64,000 nt of DNA from Paenibacillus sp. BSR1-1 (GTDB lineage: Bacteria; Bacillota; Bacilli; Bacillales; Cytobacillaceae), in the NCBI RefSeq assembly GCF_030403775.1, contig NZ_JAQMWQ010000004.1, positions 339,894-403,893 of the forward strand, given 5' to 3'. Position numbers and translations under genes: made by a program. Every line of letters starts with the position of its first letter. Positions within the stretch are counted from its first letter, which is position 1. Shown piece after piece: positions 1 through 8,567 of the stretch. The notes beneath the pieces are model-generated. The model saw nothing but the letters and a program-made list of their open reading frames with translations. It was not told the origin of the DNA and did no database searches.

Positions 1-1
1 G

Positions 2-256
2 ATGTTTCTTTATCGATTGAAAGGAACTGAATTAGTTGGTACGGATATCGCTCATGCCTTTTTATTAGTAACGGTGGCAGGGCTGCTTCATGCAAATGCA
101 GGCAGTGTAAACTATACGCTGGTTGGGAATCTTCTAATTGGGTCCATTCCTGGTGTTCTAGTGGGAAGTACCTTATCTTCAAAAGTTCCGACTAAACCAC
201 TGCGTACGCTTATCTCTACGGTTATCATTATTAGTGCAATTAAGTTGATTTCATAA
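2..256 (+). CDS. TauE/SafE-family permease, C-terminal part (cut by window edge)
   Basis: The frame is already open at the first bases, so the 5' part of the gene lies outside the window and the first Met is probably internal. The 84 visible residues are hydrophobic with Gly/Ser-rich turns (GNLLIGSIPGVLVGS) and end in a short helix without a soluble tail. This is the pattern of the C-terminal repeat of TauE/SafE (DUF81) sulfite/organosulfonate exporter-like membrane proteins, about 250-270 residues in full. Substrate cannot be told from this fragment. A terminator hairpin follows the stop codon directly, so it is the last gene of its transcript. Confidence 0.7.
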   Translation: MFLYRLKGTELVGTDIAHAFLLVTVAGLLHANAGSVNYTLVGNLLIGSIPGVLVGSTLSSKVPTKPLRTLISTVIIISAIKLIS

Positions 257-288
257 CCATTAGTGATTTTTTCACTAGTGGTTTTTTT
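255..288 (+). terminator. Rho-independent terminator after the TauE/SafE gene
   Basis: AACCATTAGTGA pairs with TCACTAGTGGTT (one wobble) across a T-rich loop and is followed by a run of T. It ends the upstream transcript before the Rrf2 promoter region. Confidence 0.8.
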
Positions 289-340
289 ATTTTGACAGTA
301 TTTTTATTTTAACGAGGCCATTTGTGATATATACTAACAT

Positions 341-357
341 GTAACAGACTTTGTTAC
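341..357. promoter_or_regulatory. Palindromic operator candidate upstream of the Rrf2 regulator
   Basis: GTAACA-GACTT-TGTTAC is a perfect 6-bp inverted repeat with a 5-bp spacer, 41 bp before the rrf2 start. A possible -10 element (TATACT, 330-335) lies just upstream, so a protein bound here would block transcription. Autoregulation by the adjacent Rrf2 protein is inferred. Confidence 0.5.
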
Positions 358-397
358 GGGAGTATGTAGAAATAGGTATTAAAGGAAGGCGAAGTAT

Positions 398-832
398 ATG
401 TCACTCAGTAGTCGATTTGCTGTAGGAATCCACATTTTAACTCTTTTAGAAATAAACAAAAATGGTGTAAATTCCTCCGAGTTTATCGCAAGCAGTGTTA
501 ATACCAATCCCGTTGTTATTCGAAAAATCATGGGATTGTTGAAAAACGCCGGCTTAGTGAAAGTACGTCCAGGAGTTGCAGGTGCAGTGCCAGCAAAAGA
601 ATTATCTGAAATATCATTGTTTGATGTTTATAAGGCCGTCAATATTGTGCAAGATCAAGAATTGTTTGGTATGCATGAAAATCCAAATCCAGCATGTCCT
701 GTGGGAAGAAATATTCAGGAGACCATTACTCCCCTCTTTTCGGTGGCTCAACTGGCCTTAGAAAAAGCATTGGGGAATGTAACGATACAAGATGTCGTCT
801 TGGGAATATTAGAAAAAGAGCAAATTAAATAA
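398..832 (+). CDS. Rrf2-family transcriptional regulator (YwnA-like)
   Basis: This 144-residue protein has the Rrf2 layout: an N-terminal winged helix (MSLSSRFAVGIHIL, then SSEFIASSVNTNPVVIRKIM as recognition region), a wing (RPGVAGAVPAK) and a C-terminal dimerisation helix. Only one Cys (NPACPVG) is present, so the three-Cys Fe-S site of IscR/NsrR is absent. It looks like the YwnA-type repressors that sense small molecules or thiol stress. The start is supported by AAGGAAGG eight bases upstream. The gene is followed after 25 bp by an MFS exporter, and a perfect palindrome lies upstream, so it probably controls this two-gene unit. The effector is unknown. Confidence 0.85.
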   Translation: MSLSSRFAVGIHILTLLEINKNGVNSSEFIASSVNTNPVVIRKIMGLLKNAGLVKVRPGVAGAVPAKELSEISLFDVYKAVNIVQDQELFGMHENPNPACPVGRNIQETITPLFSVAQLALEKALGNVTIQDVVLGILEKEQIK

Positions 833-857
833 CAAAGGCATTAAAGGAAGTGTAAAA

Positions 858-2045
858 ATGAAATCACAAAAAGGTAAGATCTTGGTTGGGTTGTCTATTG
901 CTGCCTTTTTAGGGCCGTTCACCCAGACCATTTATACTCCGAGCCTTGCGGAAGTCGGGCATTATTATCAAGTAAGTCAGTTTATGGTGAATTTGACAAT
1001 CTCCCTTTATACTTTTGTACTGGCTGCGAACCAGTTTTTGGTTGGTCCTTTGTCCGATACGCGCGGGCGGAAGGCAATCCTCATGCCTGGTCTACTCATT
1101 TTTATGGCCGGTTCATTGATTTGTTTTCTAGCACAAAATTATTATTTATTCCTTTTTGGCAGAGCCCTTCAGGCTTTTGGCATTACCACGGGCTCAGTGG
1201 TGGCAGCGGCTGTTATTGGGGATATTTATTCGCCTTCTGAGCGTGGCAAGGCGATGAGTGTTTACCAGACGATGGTGTTTCTCGGGCCTGTCCTTGGTCC
1301 TGTAGTAGGGAGCTTTATCGCGGCTTATGCAGAATGGCACTCGGCATTTGCACTTCTTGTTGTTGGGGCATTAATTGCATACATATATAATCGTTTTACC
1401 TTGAAAGAAACACTACCGAAGGATACTGCACCAAAAAAAATTACGTTTGAAACCTTTAAAGGAATTGTAGCAAACCGCGCTGCTTTTTCGATTTTACTTC
1501 TCGGTTTTACTCAGTTTTACGGCTATTATATCTTTCTCGTTTTTATCCCAGGTCTGCTTGATGAGCTATTTTCTGTTCCTTTGGTATGGAAAGGACTGTT
1601 TTTTATGCCCCTAACAGCGGGAATTGTGCTCGGGACGTTAATTGGCGGCAGACTCCAAACTTATTTGAACCATACCGCAATTCTCATATATACGGCATAC
1701 GGGACAGGATTAGTGGTTTCTATTTTCTGGGCATTTCTTTATTGGAATCTCTTAACGATTCCTACATTAATCGTATTTTTACTGGGCTTTGGCGTATTGC
1801 TTGGCGTAAGCCTGCCTTCTCAAATAACGTCACTGGTTAATTTATTTTCACATGAAAAAGGTACAGCCATGGGCGTCTATAACTTTATTCGATTCACAGG
1901 CGCCGCAATTGGGCCGCTGCTTGGATCATCGCTTTATAAAATCGGCGGGGACAACGCTTTATACATTACCTTGTTCTTGTTCCTTCTTGGTGGTGCTTTG
2001 GTGATTCATCTAAATAGTCGAGCTCCCTCGGCAAAACTAGGATAA
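858..2045 (+). CDS. MFS multidrug-type exporter (Bcr/CflA-like, DHA1)
   Basis: This 395-residue protein has twelve predicted membrane segments, the usual size for DHA1 drug:H+ antiporters. The motif A loop between TM2 and TM3 is clear (GPLSDTRGRKAIL), and motif C in TM5 is present (FLGPVLGPVVGSF). The start is preceded by AAAGGAAGTG. It sits directly behind an Rrf2 regulator and ends at a strong terminator, so the two genes form a closed unit. Efflux of a toxic organic compound is the likely role; the substrate cannot be read from sequence. Confidence 0.85.
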   Translation: MKSQKGKILVGLSIAAFLGPFTQTIYTPSLAEVGHYYQVSQFMVNLTISLYTFVLAANQFLVGPLSDTRGRKAILMPGLLIFMAGSLICFLAQNYYLFLFGRALQAFGITTGSVVAAAVIGDIYSPSERGKAMSVYQTMVFLGPVLGPVVGSFIAAYAEWHSAFALLVVGALIAYIYNRFTLKETLPKDTAPKKITFETFKGIVANRAAFSILLLGFTQFYGYYIFLVFIPGLLDELFSVPLVWKGLFFMPLTAGIVLGTLIGGRLQTYLNHTAILIYTAYGTGLVVSIFWAFLYWNLLTIPTLIVFLLGFGVLLGVSLPSQITSLVNLFSHEKGTAMGVYNFIRFTGAAIGPLLGSSLYKIGGDNALYITLFLFLLGGALVIHLNSRAPSAKLG

Positions 2046-2051
2046 AGATGG

Positions 2052-2083
2052 AAAACACGGATTACAATTCCGTGTTTTTTTTC
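2052..2083 (+). terminator. Terminator after the MFS gene
   Basis: AAACACGGA pairs with TCCGTGTTT around a 7-nt loop and is followed by eight T. Confidence 0.85.
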
Positions 2084-2261
2084 TAATGGCTATATTCGCA
2101 AAGACTGTTGTTTTTCGTATAGGTTCATCAACCCGTATAACATGATTCTTCGTGGCATCTTTTCGTAAGGGCATTTGCGAAAATTGCCTAGAAACTTTGT
2201 AAATGACCTTTTATAAGTTCTAAAAGCAACAAAGTTTACGAAAAGAGCCTTTCTTATTAAT

Positions 2262-2292
2262 AAAACATCCCCACTCAATGTGGAGATGTTTT
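2262..2292 (-). terminator. Terminator of the ribonucleotide reductase operon
   Basis: On the minus strand AAAACATC-TCCAC pairs with the complementary arm around ATTGAGT, just after the flavodoxin stop codon, and T-rich sequence follows. The 170 bp between this and the MFS terminator holds no convincing gene. Confidence 0.7.
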
Positions 2293-2294
2293 AG

Positions 2295-2759
2295 TTATAT
2301 TGCATTTTCAGTTTTGTTATTTTGATAATTTAAAAGTTCCAAAAAAATGTTAACAAATCTCTCACACCGTTGAACATCATTCGTTTGTGGGGTTAGCTCT
2401 ACCTTTAACGTAACAGCTAACTCTGTTTGAACGAAAAGCATATTTTTAAACCGATCAACTGCACCACAAAAATTGGGATAACCAGTATCCCCTGTGCCGA
2501 CGATCCCCGTGATCACCCTCTTTACATCCAGGGCTTCGAATGCATGATAAAGGTCCATCATTTCAGGAGGAATTTCTCCCATCCCCCAAGTATAGGTTCC
2601 AACCACTATACCATCAAATTTTATGAGATCGAGAAGAGGAAATTGGTCAATCCGATAAAGAAATAATTCTACCTTTTTCAGTTGAAATATTTTCTTCATT
2701 AAATAGATTAACTCTTCTGTATTTCCCGTCTTCGAAGTATAAATGATTGCAATTTTCAT
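2295..2759 (-). CDS. Flavodoxin, third gene of the RNR operon (NrdI-like role)
   Basis: This 154-residue protein starts with the FMN phosphate loop of flavodoxins (IIYTSKTGNTEE) and has the later FMN-contact segments GTYTWGMGEIP and GTGDTGYPNFCGA. NrdI proteins have a similar first loop but are usually only about 120-150 residues with a different 50s loop, so flavodoxin proper is the better call. Its ATG overlaps the beta subunit stop by 4 nt (ATGA), which means coupled translation with the reductase. The likely job is to supply electrons or oxidant for building or maintaining the metal-tyrosyl cofactor of the beta subunit. The role is inferred from context; the fold call is secure. Confidence 0.85.
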   Translation of the reverse strand: MKIAIIYTSKTGNTEELIYLMKKIFQLKKVELFLYRIDQFPLLDLIKFDGIVVGTYTWGMGEIPPEMMDLYHAFEALDVKRVITGIVGTGDTGYPNFCGAVDRFKNMLFVQTELAVTLKVELTPQTNDVQRCERFVNIFLELLNYQNNKTENAI

Positions 2760-3802
2760 AGTTCATCGAAACCGTTCGATTGGGTCACCTTCGCATAGGT
2801 TCTCGACTTTTGCTCAAAGAAATCGGATTTTGTACCATTCATCATCTCATCACTAAAAACATGAATCCAGGGCATAGGATTCGATCGTTCAGCGAATAAA
2901 TTATCTAGCCCCATCTGCCGGAGGCGCTTATTTGCCAAGTATTCCGTGTAAAATTCATACTCCTTTAAATCAATCCCTTTTATATCCTGCAAGATGCTTG
3001 ATGCCCATTCCTTCTCAAGCTCAACCGCTTGTGCAATCGCGTGATAAGCATACTCAATATTTTTAGCATTATTTAATTCAGGATTTTCCGTTAAAAGAAT
3101 CCGGATAAACTGAGCAATAAAGTAAGCGTGCTGCATTTCATCCCGCTGGATATAACTAATCATCGTGCTCGTCTTTAGCATTTTTTGCTGACGGGCAAGA
3201 TGATAGAAAAAGGCAAAACCCGCGTAAAAATAAATTCCTTCTAGATTAATAGAATTCACAGCTAATTGAAACAGATGCTGTGGTGTTGGGTTCTCTCTAA
3301 ATAGTTCATACGCTTCTAATATAAGCTGATTCCGTTTTTGAACGATAGGATCCTTTTTTGCCTGATTAAACCGCGACTTTTGTTCTGCTACTGGTACCAA
3401 GGAACTTAAAATATATGAATAAGATTCATTATGAACAGCTTCCTGCTGAGCAATGACGGCAAATATCGCCTTAAAACTCGAATCAGTCACATAATCCATC
3501 ACTTGAGTCATTGTTGGTGTTTGCAAGCTGTCTAAGGAGGCAAGCTGGGTATTAATACGAAGGAATACATCTTGTTCAATTGAACTCAGCTGGTCCCATT
3601 GCTTAATATCATCCTGCATATTAATCTCTTGCGCCTTCCAAAAATTTGATAAAAGAGTCTGATATAAATCGTACATTTGTGGGTAAGCAATATCATTCCA
3701 ATTAAGCAGACCTGATGATTGCCCGTTAATAATGCCCGTTGATTTATTAGGATAGTCTGGATTTAACAGTTTTATTTTTTTTAATGGTGAATAAATATTC
3801 AT
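2756..3802 (-). CDS. Ribonucleoside-diphosphate reductase, beta (radical) subunit
   Basis: This 348-residue ferritin-like subunit generates the stable radical used by the alpha subunit. All metal ligands can be seen: Asp in LASLDSLQT, Glu and His in QQEAVHNESY, Glu in SINLEGIYF, and Glu/His in RDEMQHAYF. The radical Tyr is kept four residues after the first His (EAVHNESY), so this is not a Tyr-less class Ic protein. It is separated from the alpha gene by 14 bp and overlaps the flavodoxin gene. Pairing with a flavodoxin fits a class Ib-like di-manganese or di-iron cofactor, but the metal cannot be decided here. Confidence 0.93.
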   Translation of the reverse strand: MNIYSPLKKIKLLNPDYPNKSTGIINGQSSGLLNWNDIAYPQMYDLYQTLLSNFWKAQEINMQDDIKQWDQLSSIEQDVFLRINTQLASLDSLQTPTMTQVMDYVTDSSFKAIFAVIAQQEAVHNESYSYILSSLVPVAEQKSRFNQAKKDPIVQKRNQLILEAYELFRENPTPQHLFQLAVNSINLEGIYFYAGFAFFYHLARQQKMLKTSTMISYIQRDEMQHAYFIAQFIRILLTENPELNNAKNIEYAYHAIAQAVELEKEWASSILQDIKGIDLKEYEFYTEYLANKRLRQMGLDNLFAERSNPMPWIHVFSDEMMNGTKSDFFEQKSRTYAKVTQSNGFDEL

Positions 3803-3816
3803 CTTTCCTCCTCCAA

Positions 3817-6087
3817 TCAGCTATGGCAAGCTTCACATTCTTCTATTTCTGTTTGTGAGGTGCTTCTTACGTAATACGTTGTTTTTAGCCCCCGCTTCCA
3901 CGCTTCCATGTGTAGATGCAGCAAATCCCTAGCTTTAATATCATGACGAACATAAAGATTAAAGCTTATCGCTTGGTCGATGTGGCGCTGCCGGGCAGCA
4001 TTTTGTTTAATACTCCAAACTTGGTCCAATTCATGTCTTGCCCGTCGATAGTAGTTGTAAGTCCAATGATTTAAATCAGGTGCCGTTACCTTAAATTTAA
4101 AGTTCTTCTTTTCCTCTGCATATTCAACTGAATAAATCGGATCAATCCCATCCGTAGAGCCTCCTATTTTTGCTGTTGAGGAGTTGGGGGCAATGGCCAT
4201 TAACCAGCCATTTCGAATTCCGTGTATTGCCACATCCTTTTTTAATTCCTGCCATTTATTTGATTGATATTTCTTCCGTTCAAAATACTTGCCTGTCTGC
4301 CACTCTGACCCGCTGAATTGAGAGTACGTTCCCTTCTCTTTTGCCAAATCCATCGAAGCACGTATCGTCAAGTAAGCAATGTTCTCGTATAATTCATCTG
4401 CAAATTCAACTGCCTCCTCCGACTCCCAGTGAATCCCTTTTAAAGCGAGCAGATGGTGCCATCCGAACGTACCTAGTCCTATTGCTCTGAATTTTTTATT
4501 CGTTGCAAGAGCCTGTCCGACAGATATGGTATTTAAATCAATGACATTATCTAACATTCTGACCTGAATCCGAATTAATCGCTCCAAACCGTTCTTCGGA
4601 ATAACCCTTGCAAGATTAATAGAAGATAAATTACAGACAACGAAATCGCCGGGCTTTCGCACGATGACGATGTTTCCTTCTTCATCCTGAAATTCTTTGA
4701 TGATGGCCGTGGCGGACATATTTTGCGTGATTTCTGTACAAAGATTACTGCAATAGATGGAGGTACGGCCCTTACCAGCCAAATGCTTATTGGGGTTTTG
4801 CCTATTTACCTCGTCACGATAAAACATATAAGGAGTGCCAGTTTCTAATTGAGCGACCATGATTCGTGCCATAATATCCATCGCACGGTATGTTTTTCTC
4901 GGGAGGAGCGGGTTTCTTAGGGCCTCTTCATATTTTTCAGAAAAATATTTACTGTCTGTTTCATCATAAAAATCTTCAAGTCCAAGCGGATTCCCAGACT
5001 CATCCAACCAGCCCATGATTTGCTTTACTTGATGGGGGCAAAAAGTATGCCATTCCCCAATGCTTCTTCCTTTCTCGTCTTTCTCTTGCAGCTTTTTCAT
5101 GAAAAGATCAGGTATCGTTACGCCTGTGAAAATGTCATGGGCTTTGCGGCGTTCATCTCCATTATTTGTTTTCAAGTCAAGAAAGCCATTCATGATATCT
5201 TTATGAAATACATCTAAGTAAACAGCAATTGCACCTTGACGCTGGCCTAATTGATCCACACTAACTGCTGTGTTATTCACCAACTTAATCCACGGGACAA
5301 CTCCTGAAGAGTTTCCTTTATACTTCTTGATATCAGAACCCAGGGCTCGGACTTTTCCGTAGTATATTCCAATTCCTCCTCCATCTTTACTTAAACGGGC
5401 AATATCCCAATTGTTTAAATAAATACTATCCAAGGAATCGTCGACAGTATCGATAAAACAAGATGAAAGCTGTCCGAAACTTTTTCCGGCATTCGCTAGT
5501 GTTGGAGTTGCTACTGTCATAAATAAATTGCTTAAGGCCCAGTATGCTTCCTTGACAGAATCTAACCGCTTCGACTCTATTTCATTCTTCATAATGGTCA
5601 TTGCAATAATCATGAACCGCTCTTGAGGCAGTTCAATCACATTTTGCTGATAATCTTTCGCAAGATAACGATCTGCTAGTAAAAATAATCCTATGTAATT
5701 AAATAGTCGATCTTTGTCCGGATTTATCTCTTTTGCTAATTCAGCAATTTCCAGTTTGCTATAAATGCCTAATAGATCGCTAGAATATATACCGATATCT
5801 GTTAATTGTTGAATTAGGCTGTAAAAATCCCCATACATTTCTGAACGGTCATATCCCCGATTTATGGCTGCTTTTTCATATAATTCATTTAGGTATAAAC
5901 TGGCAGCCACAAAGCTCCAATCCGGCTGGTCCATTGCTATTTGATTGACAGCATAGCTGAGTGCCTGCTGGTTTGCTTCTTTTTCCTCTAGGTCCTTAAT
6001 TATATTTATAAGCTCCATAAAATCCAGTTGATATTTTTTGGAAGCTTGATGGATCGTTTCCAATACGTAATTCACTTTGACAGTCAT
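3817..6087 (-). CDS. Ribonucleoside-diphosphate reductase, alpha (catalytic) subunit
   Basis: This 756-residue protein reduces ribonucleoside diphosphates to deoxy forms. The active-site Cys pair is seen in GQLSSCFID and FVVCNLSSINLA, the thiyl Cys in CSNLCTEI, the phosphate loop in APNSSTAKIGGSTDGIDP, and the C-terminal shuttle thiols in ECEACHS at the very end. The N-terminus does not show a convincing ATP-cone. AGGGGG lies eight bases before the ATG. The 335-nt leader carries a cobalamin riboswitch and a terminator, so expression is expected only when vitamin B12 is scarce. The organism probably also has another reductase. Confidence 0.93.
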   Translation of the reverse strand: MTVKVNYVLETIHQASKKYQLDFMELINIIKDLEEKEANQQALSYAVNQIAMDQPDWSFVAASLYLNELYEKAAINRGYDRSEMYGDFYSLIQQLTDIGIYSSDLLGIYSKLEIAELAKEINPDKDRLFNYIGLFLLADRYLAKDYQQNVIELPQERFMIIAMTIMKNEIESKRLDSVKEAYWALSNLFMTVATPTLANAGKSFGQLSSCFIDTVDDSLDSIYLNNWDIARLSKDGGGIGIYYGKVRALGSDIKKYKGNSSGVVPWIKLVNNTAVSVDQLGQRQGAIAVYLDVFHKDIMNGFLDLKTNNGDERRKAHDIFTGVTIPDLFMKKLQEKDEKGRSIGEWHTFCPHQVKQIMGWLDESGNPLGLEDFYDETDSKYFSEKYEEALRNPLLPRKTYRAMDIMARIMVAQLETGTPYMFYRDEVNRQNPNKHLAGKGRTSIYCSNLCTEITQNMSATAIIKEFQDEEGNIVIVRKPGDFVVCNLSSINLARVIPKNGLERLIRIQVRMLDNVIDLNTISVGQALATNKKFRAIGLGTFGWHHLLALKGIHWESEEAVEFADELYENIAYLTIRASMDLAKEKGTYSQFSGSEWQTGKYFERKKYQSNKWQELKKDVAIHGIRNGWLMAIAPNSSTAKIGGSTDGIDPIYSVEYAEEKKNFKFKVTAPDLNHWTYNYYRRARHELDQVWSIKQNAARQRHIDQAISFNLYVRHDIKARDLLHLHMEAWKRGLKTTYYVRSTSQTEIEECEACHS

Positions 6088-6100
6088 GTTCTCTTCCCCC

Positions 6101-6138
6101 TAAAAATAAAAAATCCGCTCGGGTGAATTCGAGCGGAT
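6101..6138 (-). terminator. Riboswitch expression-platform terminator
   Basis: On the minus strand ATCCGCTCG pairs perfectly with CGAGCGGAT around an 8-nt loop, followed by TTTTTATTTTT. It lies between the cobalamin aptamer and the alpha-subunit start, which is the expected place for B12-dependent premature termination. Confidence 0.85.
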
Positions 6139-6234
6139 GAAACGATAACAATAACAAAAGAGCATAATGGAAAGAAATTAGGACCCTCTGCTGCCACCGT
6201 TTCATCTTCTCAATCCCCGAAGAAGCTGAAACAT

Positions 6235-6422
6235 CTTAAGAAAGACAGGTCTCCTGACTTATGCATCTCCCTACTCTGAACCCTTCCCATATAACCGCCT
6301 GATATAGTAAGCTTTGTTATACAGTGGTTTGTTCATTTCGTCAGCATTTACAGTTGCGGGGGCAGTTCTGGATTTTCACCAGATTCCCAATTAAGCCGTT
6401 GCCGGCATCTCCACTTAAGGCA
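6235..6422 (-). promoter_or_regulatory. Cobalamin (B12) riboswitch controlling the RNR operon
   Basis: On the minus strand the aptamer core is easy to follow: GCCGGCAACGG near the 5' side, the hairpin AATCTGGTGAAAATCCAGA, the conserved CTGCCCCCGCAACTGTAA, and the B12 box AAGTCAGGAGACCTGTC at 6242-6261. CTTAAG at both ends can close P1. A terminator lies about 100 nt downstream. Binding of cobalamin should favour termination. Control of B12-independent reductases by such elements is established in other bacteria. Confidence 0.93.
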
Positions 6423-6429
6423 AACACAA

Positions 6430-6459
6430 TATATAGTTTTATTTTTTTTAAAAAAACAA
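6430..6459 (-). promoter_or_regulatory. Sigma-A promoter candidate for the RNR leader
   Basis: TTGTTT (6454-6459) and TATATA (6430-6435) are 18 bp apart on the minus strand, directly upstream of the riboswitch. Confidence 0.4.
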
Positions 6460-6522
6460 TATGTTGATTTAAAACTAAAATCTATCATAGTATAAACTTG
6501 GTAATTTATCAAGTATTATTAT

Positions 6523-7311
6523 TTAATTCTTAACCTTTTCTAAAATAGAAAAAAGCTCTTCAAGGTGCTTAATTTCATATGAAGGAACCACTTCATTCCG
6601 ATCTTTTTTGTGGCGGTTAATCCAGACTGATTTAATTCCAGCTCGATTGGCACCGAGAATATCTGTCATCAGGTTATCCCCGACCATAATTACTTCATCC
6701 TTTTGTAAAGACATACGTTCTAATGCATGTTCAAAAATGGCTGGATCCGGCTTGCCTCTCCCAAAATCTCCAGAAATGACAATATGGTCAAAATAAGGGA
6801 CAAGCTCTGGGGTAATCGCAAGTTTAGTATTTTGCAAATCCGGTGATCCATTAGTTAACAAAAGAAGCTGGTAATTTTCTTTTAAAACATCCAATATTTT
6901 AAAGGTTTCTTCATACACAAATGGCAGGTTTCTGCGCTCTTGAGGGAATCTCTCAGCTAACTCATGACCAAAATCAGGGTCCTCTATCCCCATTGCCTTT
7001 AATCCCAATGTCCAGGCATCCTTACGATAAGCTGGAACCGTTTCTTTCATTTTTTTAAACTCATCCTGTTCATCAATAAAATTGCCCCAAAGTCCTTCAA
7101 AGGGATTGATTCCAATCATCTGGGTAAATGGATAGAATTCATAGGACGAGTAAAGATTTCTAGCGGCCTCGCGGACGGCTTCTTCAAATTGCTTCGGGTC
7201 AAGTCCATGCTTTTCCTGAGCTGCTTTACAGGTGGCAGCAAAAGCTTCCTTTATACTTTTTTGATCCCATAAAAGGGTATCATCTAAATCAAAAAAAATG
7301 GCTTTAATCAT
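6523..7311 (-). CDS. HAD-superfamily phosphatase (YsaA/YjjG-like)
   Basis: This 262-residue protein has all four HAD motifs: I in FFDLDDTLL (nucleophile and acid/base Asp), II in [12 protein letters not shown] Lys in [10 protein letters not shown], and IV in [10 protein letters not shown]. The helical cap lies between motifs I and II. I chose the ATG at 7311 because AGTGAGGA lies five bases before it; an upstream GTG at 7323 overlaps that site and is less likely. It resembles B. subtilis YsaA, reported as a phosphoserine phosphatase, and other small-phosphate HAD enzymes. It appears to be a single-gene unit facing the RNR leader. Confidence 0.85.
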   Translation of the reverse strand: MIKAIFFDLDDTLLWDQKSIKEAFAATCKAAQEKHGLDPKQFEEAVREAARNLYSSYEFYPFTQMIGINPFEGLWGNFIDEQDEFKKMKETVPAYRKDAWTLGLKAMGIEDPDFGHELAERFPQERRNLPFVYEETFKILDVLKENYQLLLLTNGSPDLQNTKLAITPELVPYFDHIVISGDFGRGKPDPAIFEHALERMSLQKDEVIMVGDNLMTDILGANRAGIKSVWINRHKKDRNEVVPSYEIKHLEELFSILEKVKN

Positions 7312-7394
7312 ATCGTTCCTCACTTATTAAAAAGATTTTTTATTAGTTTACCATTTTTACATAAAATTCGTAATATTTTTATTCATTATTCAAA

Positions 7395-7426
7395 ACAAAA
7401 AAAGAACCGCTGGGGAAGGCGGTCCT
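7395..7426 (-). terminator. Terminator after the esterase gene
   Basis: GGACCGC and GCGGTTC pair (one G-T) around a short loop on the minus strand and are followed by seven T. Confidence 0.8.
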
Positions 7427-7438
7427 TATTAATCTATT

Positions 7439-8365
7439 TTAATTAAACGCTTTCTTTAGTGCCCTGCCTGATTTTTCAAGGGCACGTTTTCCTTGGTCTA
7501 TCAAGGCAGCCATGCTGACAAATCCATGGATTGTTCCGTCGTAGCGAATACATTCCACTTCCACTCCGGCTTCAGCAAGTTTTTTTGCGTATTCCTCACC
7601 TTCATCTCTAAGAGGATCAAATTCAGCCGTAATCACAAGTGCTGGCGGAAGGTCTTTAAAATCTTCATACAGAATTGGCGATAAAAGCGGGTTATGCTTA
7701 TCTTCTTCACTATTTAAATAACAAGCCCGAAACCATTCCATCGTTCCTTTTGTTAAGAAATATCCTTCTGCATTTTCCCTCATCGAAACAGTTGGTTCTC
7801 CTCCAACGTTTGTACTAGGATAGATTAATAGTTGGAAACATATAGATGGATGGTTATTATCCTTAGACAAATTTGCAACGACTGCCGCCAAATTACCACC
7901 GGCACTATCCCCACCAACGGCAATCCGAGTACGGTCAACTTGAAAAGCTTCTGCATTTTCGTAAACATACTGAACTGCCGCAAACGAATCTTCCACTGCA
8001 GCAGGGAATTTATGCTCAGGGGCTAGACGATAATCAACTGAAATAGTCACACAATTCGCTAGATTCGTTAATGCCCGGCATACATTATCATGAGTTTCAA
8101 TGTTTCCGATAACCCATCCGCCGCCATGATAAAAGACCAGTGCGGGATAGTTCGTTTGACTTCCCTTAGGATAATAGACTCGAACAGGAATATCCGTTAC
8201 TGGACCAGGGATTGTCCGATCTTCTATTTTACCTACTTCCTCAACTTCACCCTGTGGCATTACAAACGCGTGTCTTGCTTGCTCTGGGGTTAATGTTTCC
8301 ATTGGAGGACCTCCAGCAGCAGCTAACTGATCTAAAACTAATTTTGTTTGTGGATCAAGTGACAT
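7439..8365 (-). CDS. Alpha/beta-hydrolase esterase/lipase, HSL (hormone-sensitive lipase) family
   Basis: The 308-residue protein carries the HSL-family oxyanion motif HGGGW near residue 80 and the nucleophile motif GDSAGGNLA near residue 152. The acid is in FDPLRDEGEE and the catalytic His in YDGTIHGF. There is no signal peptide, so it is cytoplasmic. It probably hydrolyses short-chain esters. AAGGAAGG lies upstream of the ATG and a terminator follows the stop, so it is a stand-alone gene. The physiological substrate is not known. Confidence 0.9.
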   Translation of the reverse strand: MSLDPQTKLVLDQLAAAGGPPMETLTPEQARHAFVMPQGEVEEVGKIEDRTIPGPVTDIPVRVYYPKGSQTNYPALVFYHGGGWVIGNIETHDNVCRALTNLANCVTISVDYRLAPEHKFPAAVEDSFAAVQYVYENAEAFQVDRTRIAVGGDSAGGNLAAVVANLSKDNNHPSICFQLLIYPSTNVGGEPTVSMRENAEGYFLTKGTMEWFRACYLNSEEDKHNPLLSPILYEDFKDLPPALVITAEFDPLRDEGEEYAKKLAEAGVEVECIRYDGTIHGFVSMAALIDQGKRALEKSGRALKKAFN

Positions 8366-8567
8366 GAATTCGCCTTCCTTCTGTTAGAATATTCTTACAT
8401 TCATTCAATTCGAGATAAGACATTTATTTCCTTCTATCGGAAATTATTTGTTAATAATAGAATAAATGACGAAATAAACGGCGGCTATTGTGTGCGAATA
8501 AGTTGCTCTTAATTTAAAATTAAATGGAATACAAGTTGTAAAACAACAATTTTTGCGAACAAAGTCT

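Noticed and set aside
2090..2278. 62-residue minus-strand frame after the MFS gene
   Set aside because: It begins inside the RNR operon terminator, has no ribosome binding site and shows no recognisable pattern.
5996..6205. Minus-strand frame over the RNR leader
   Set aside because: It covers the terminator and the alpha-subunit start and has no ribosome binding site. The leader is explained by the riboswitch.
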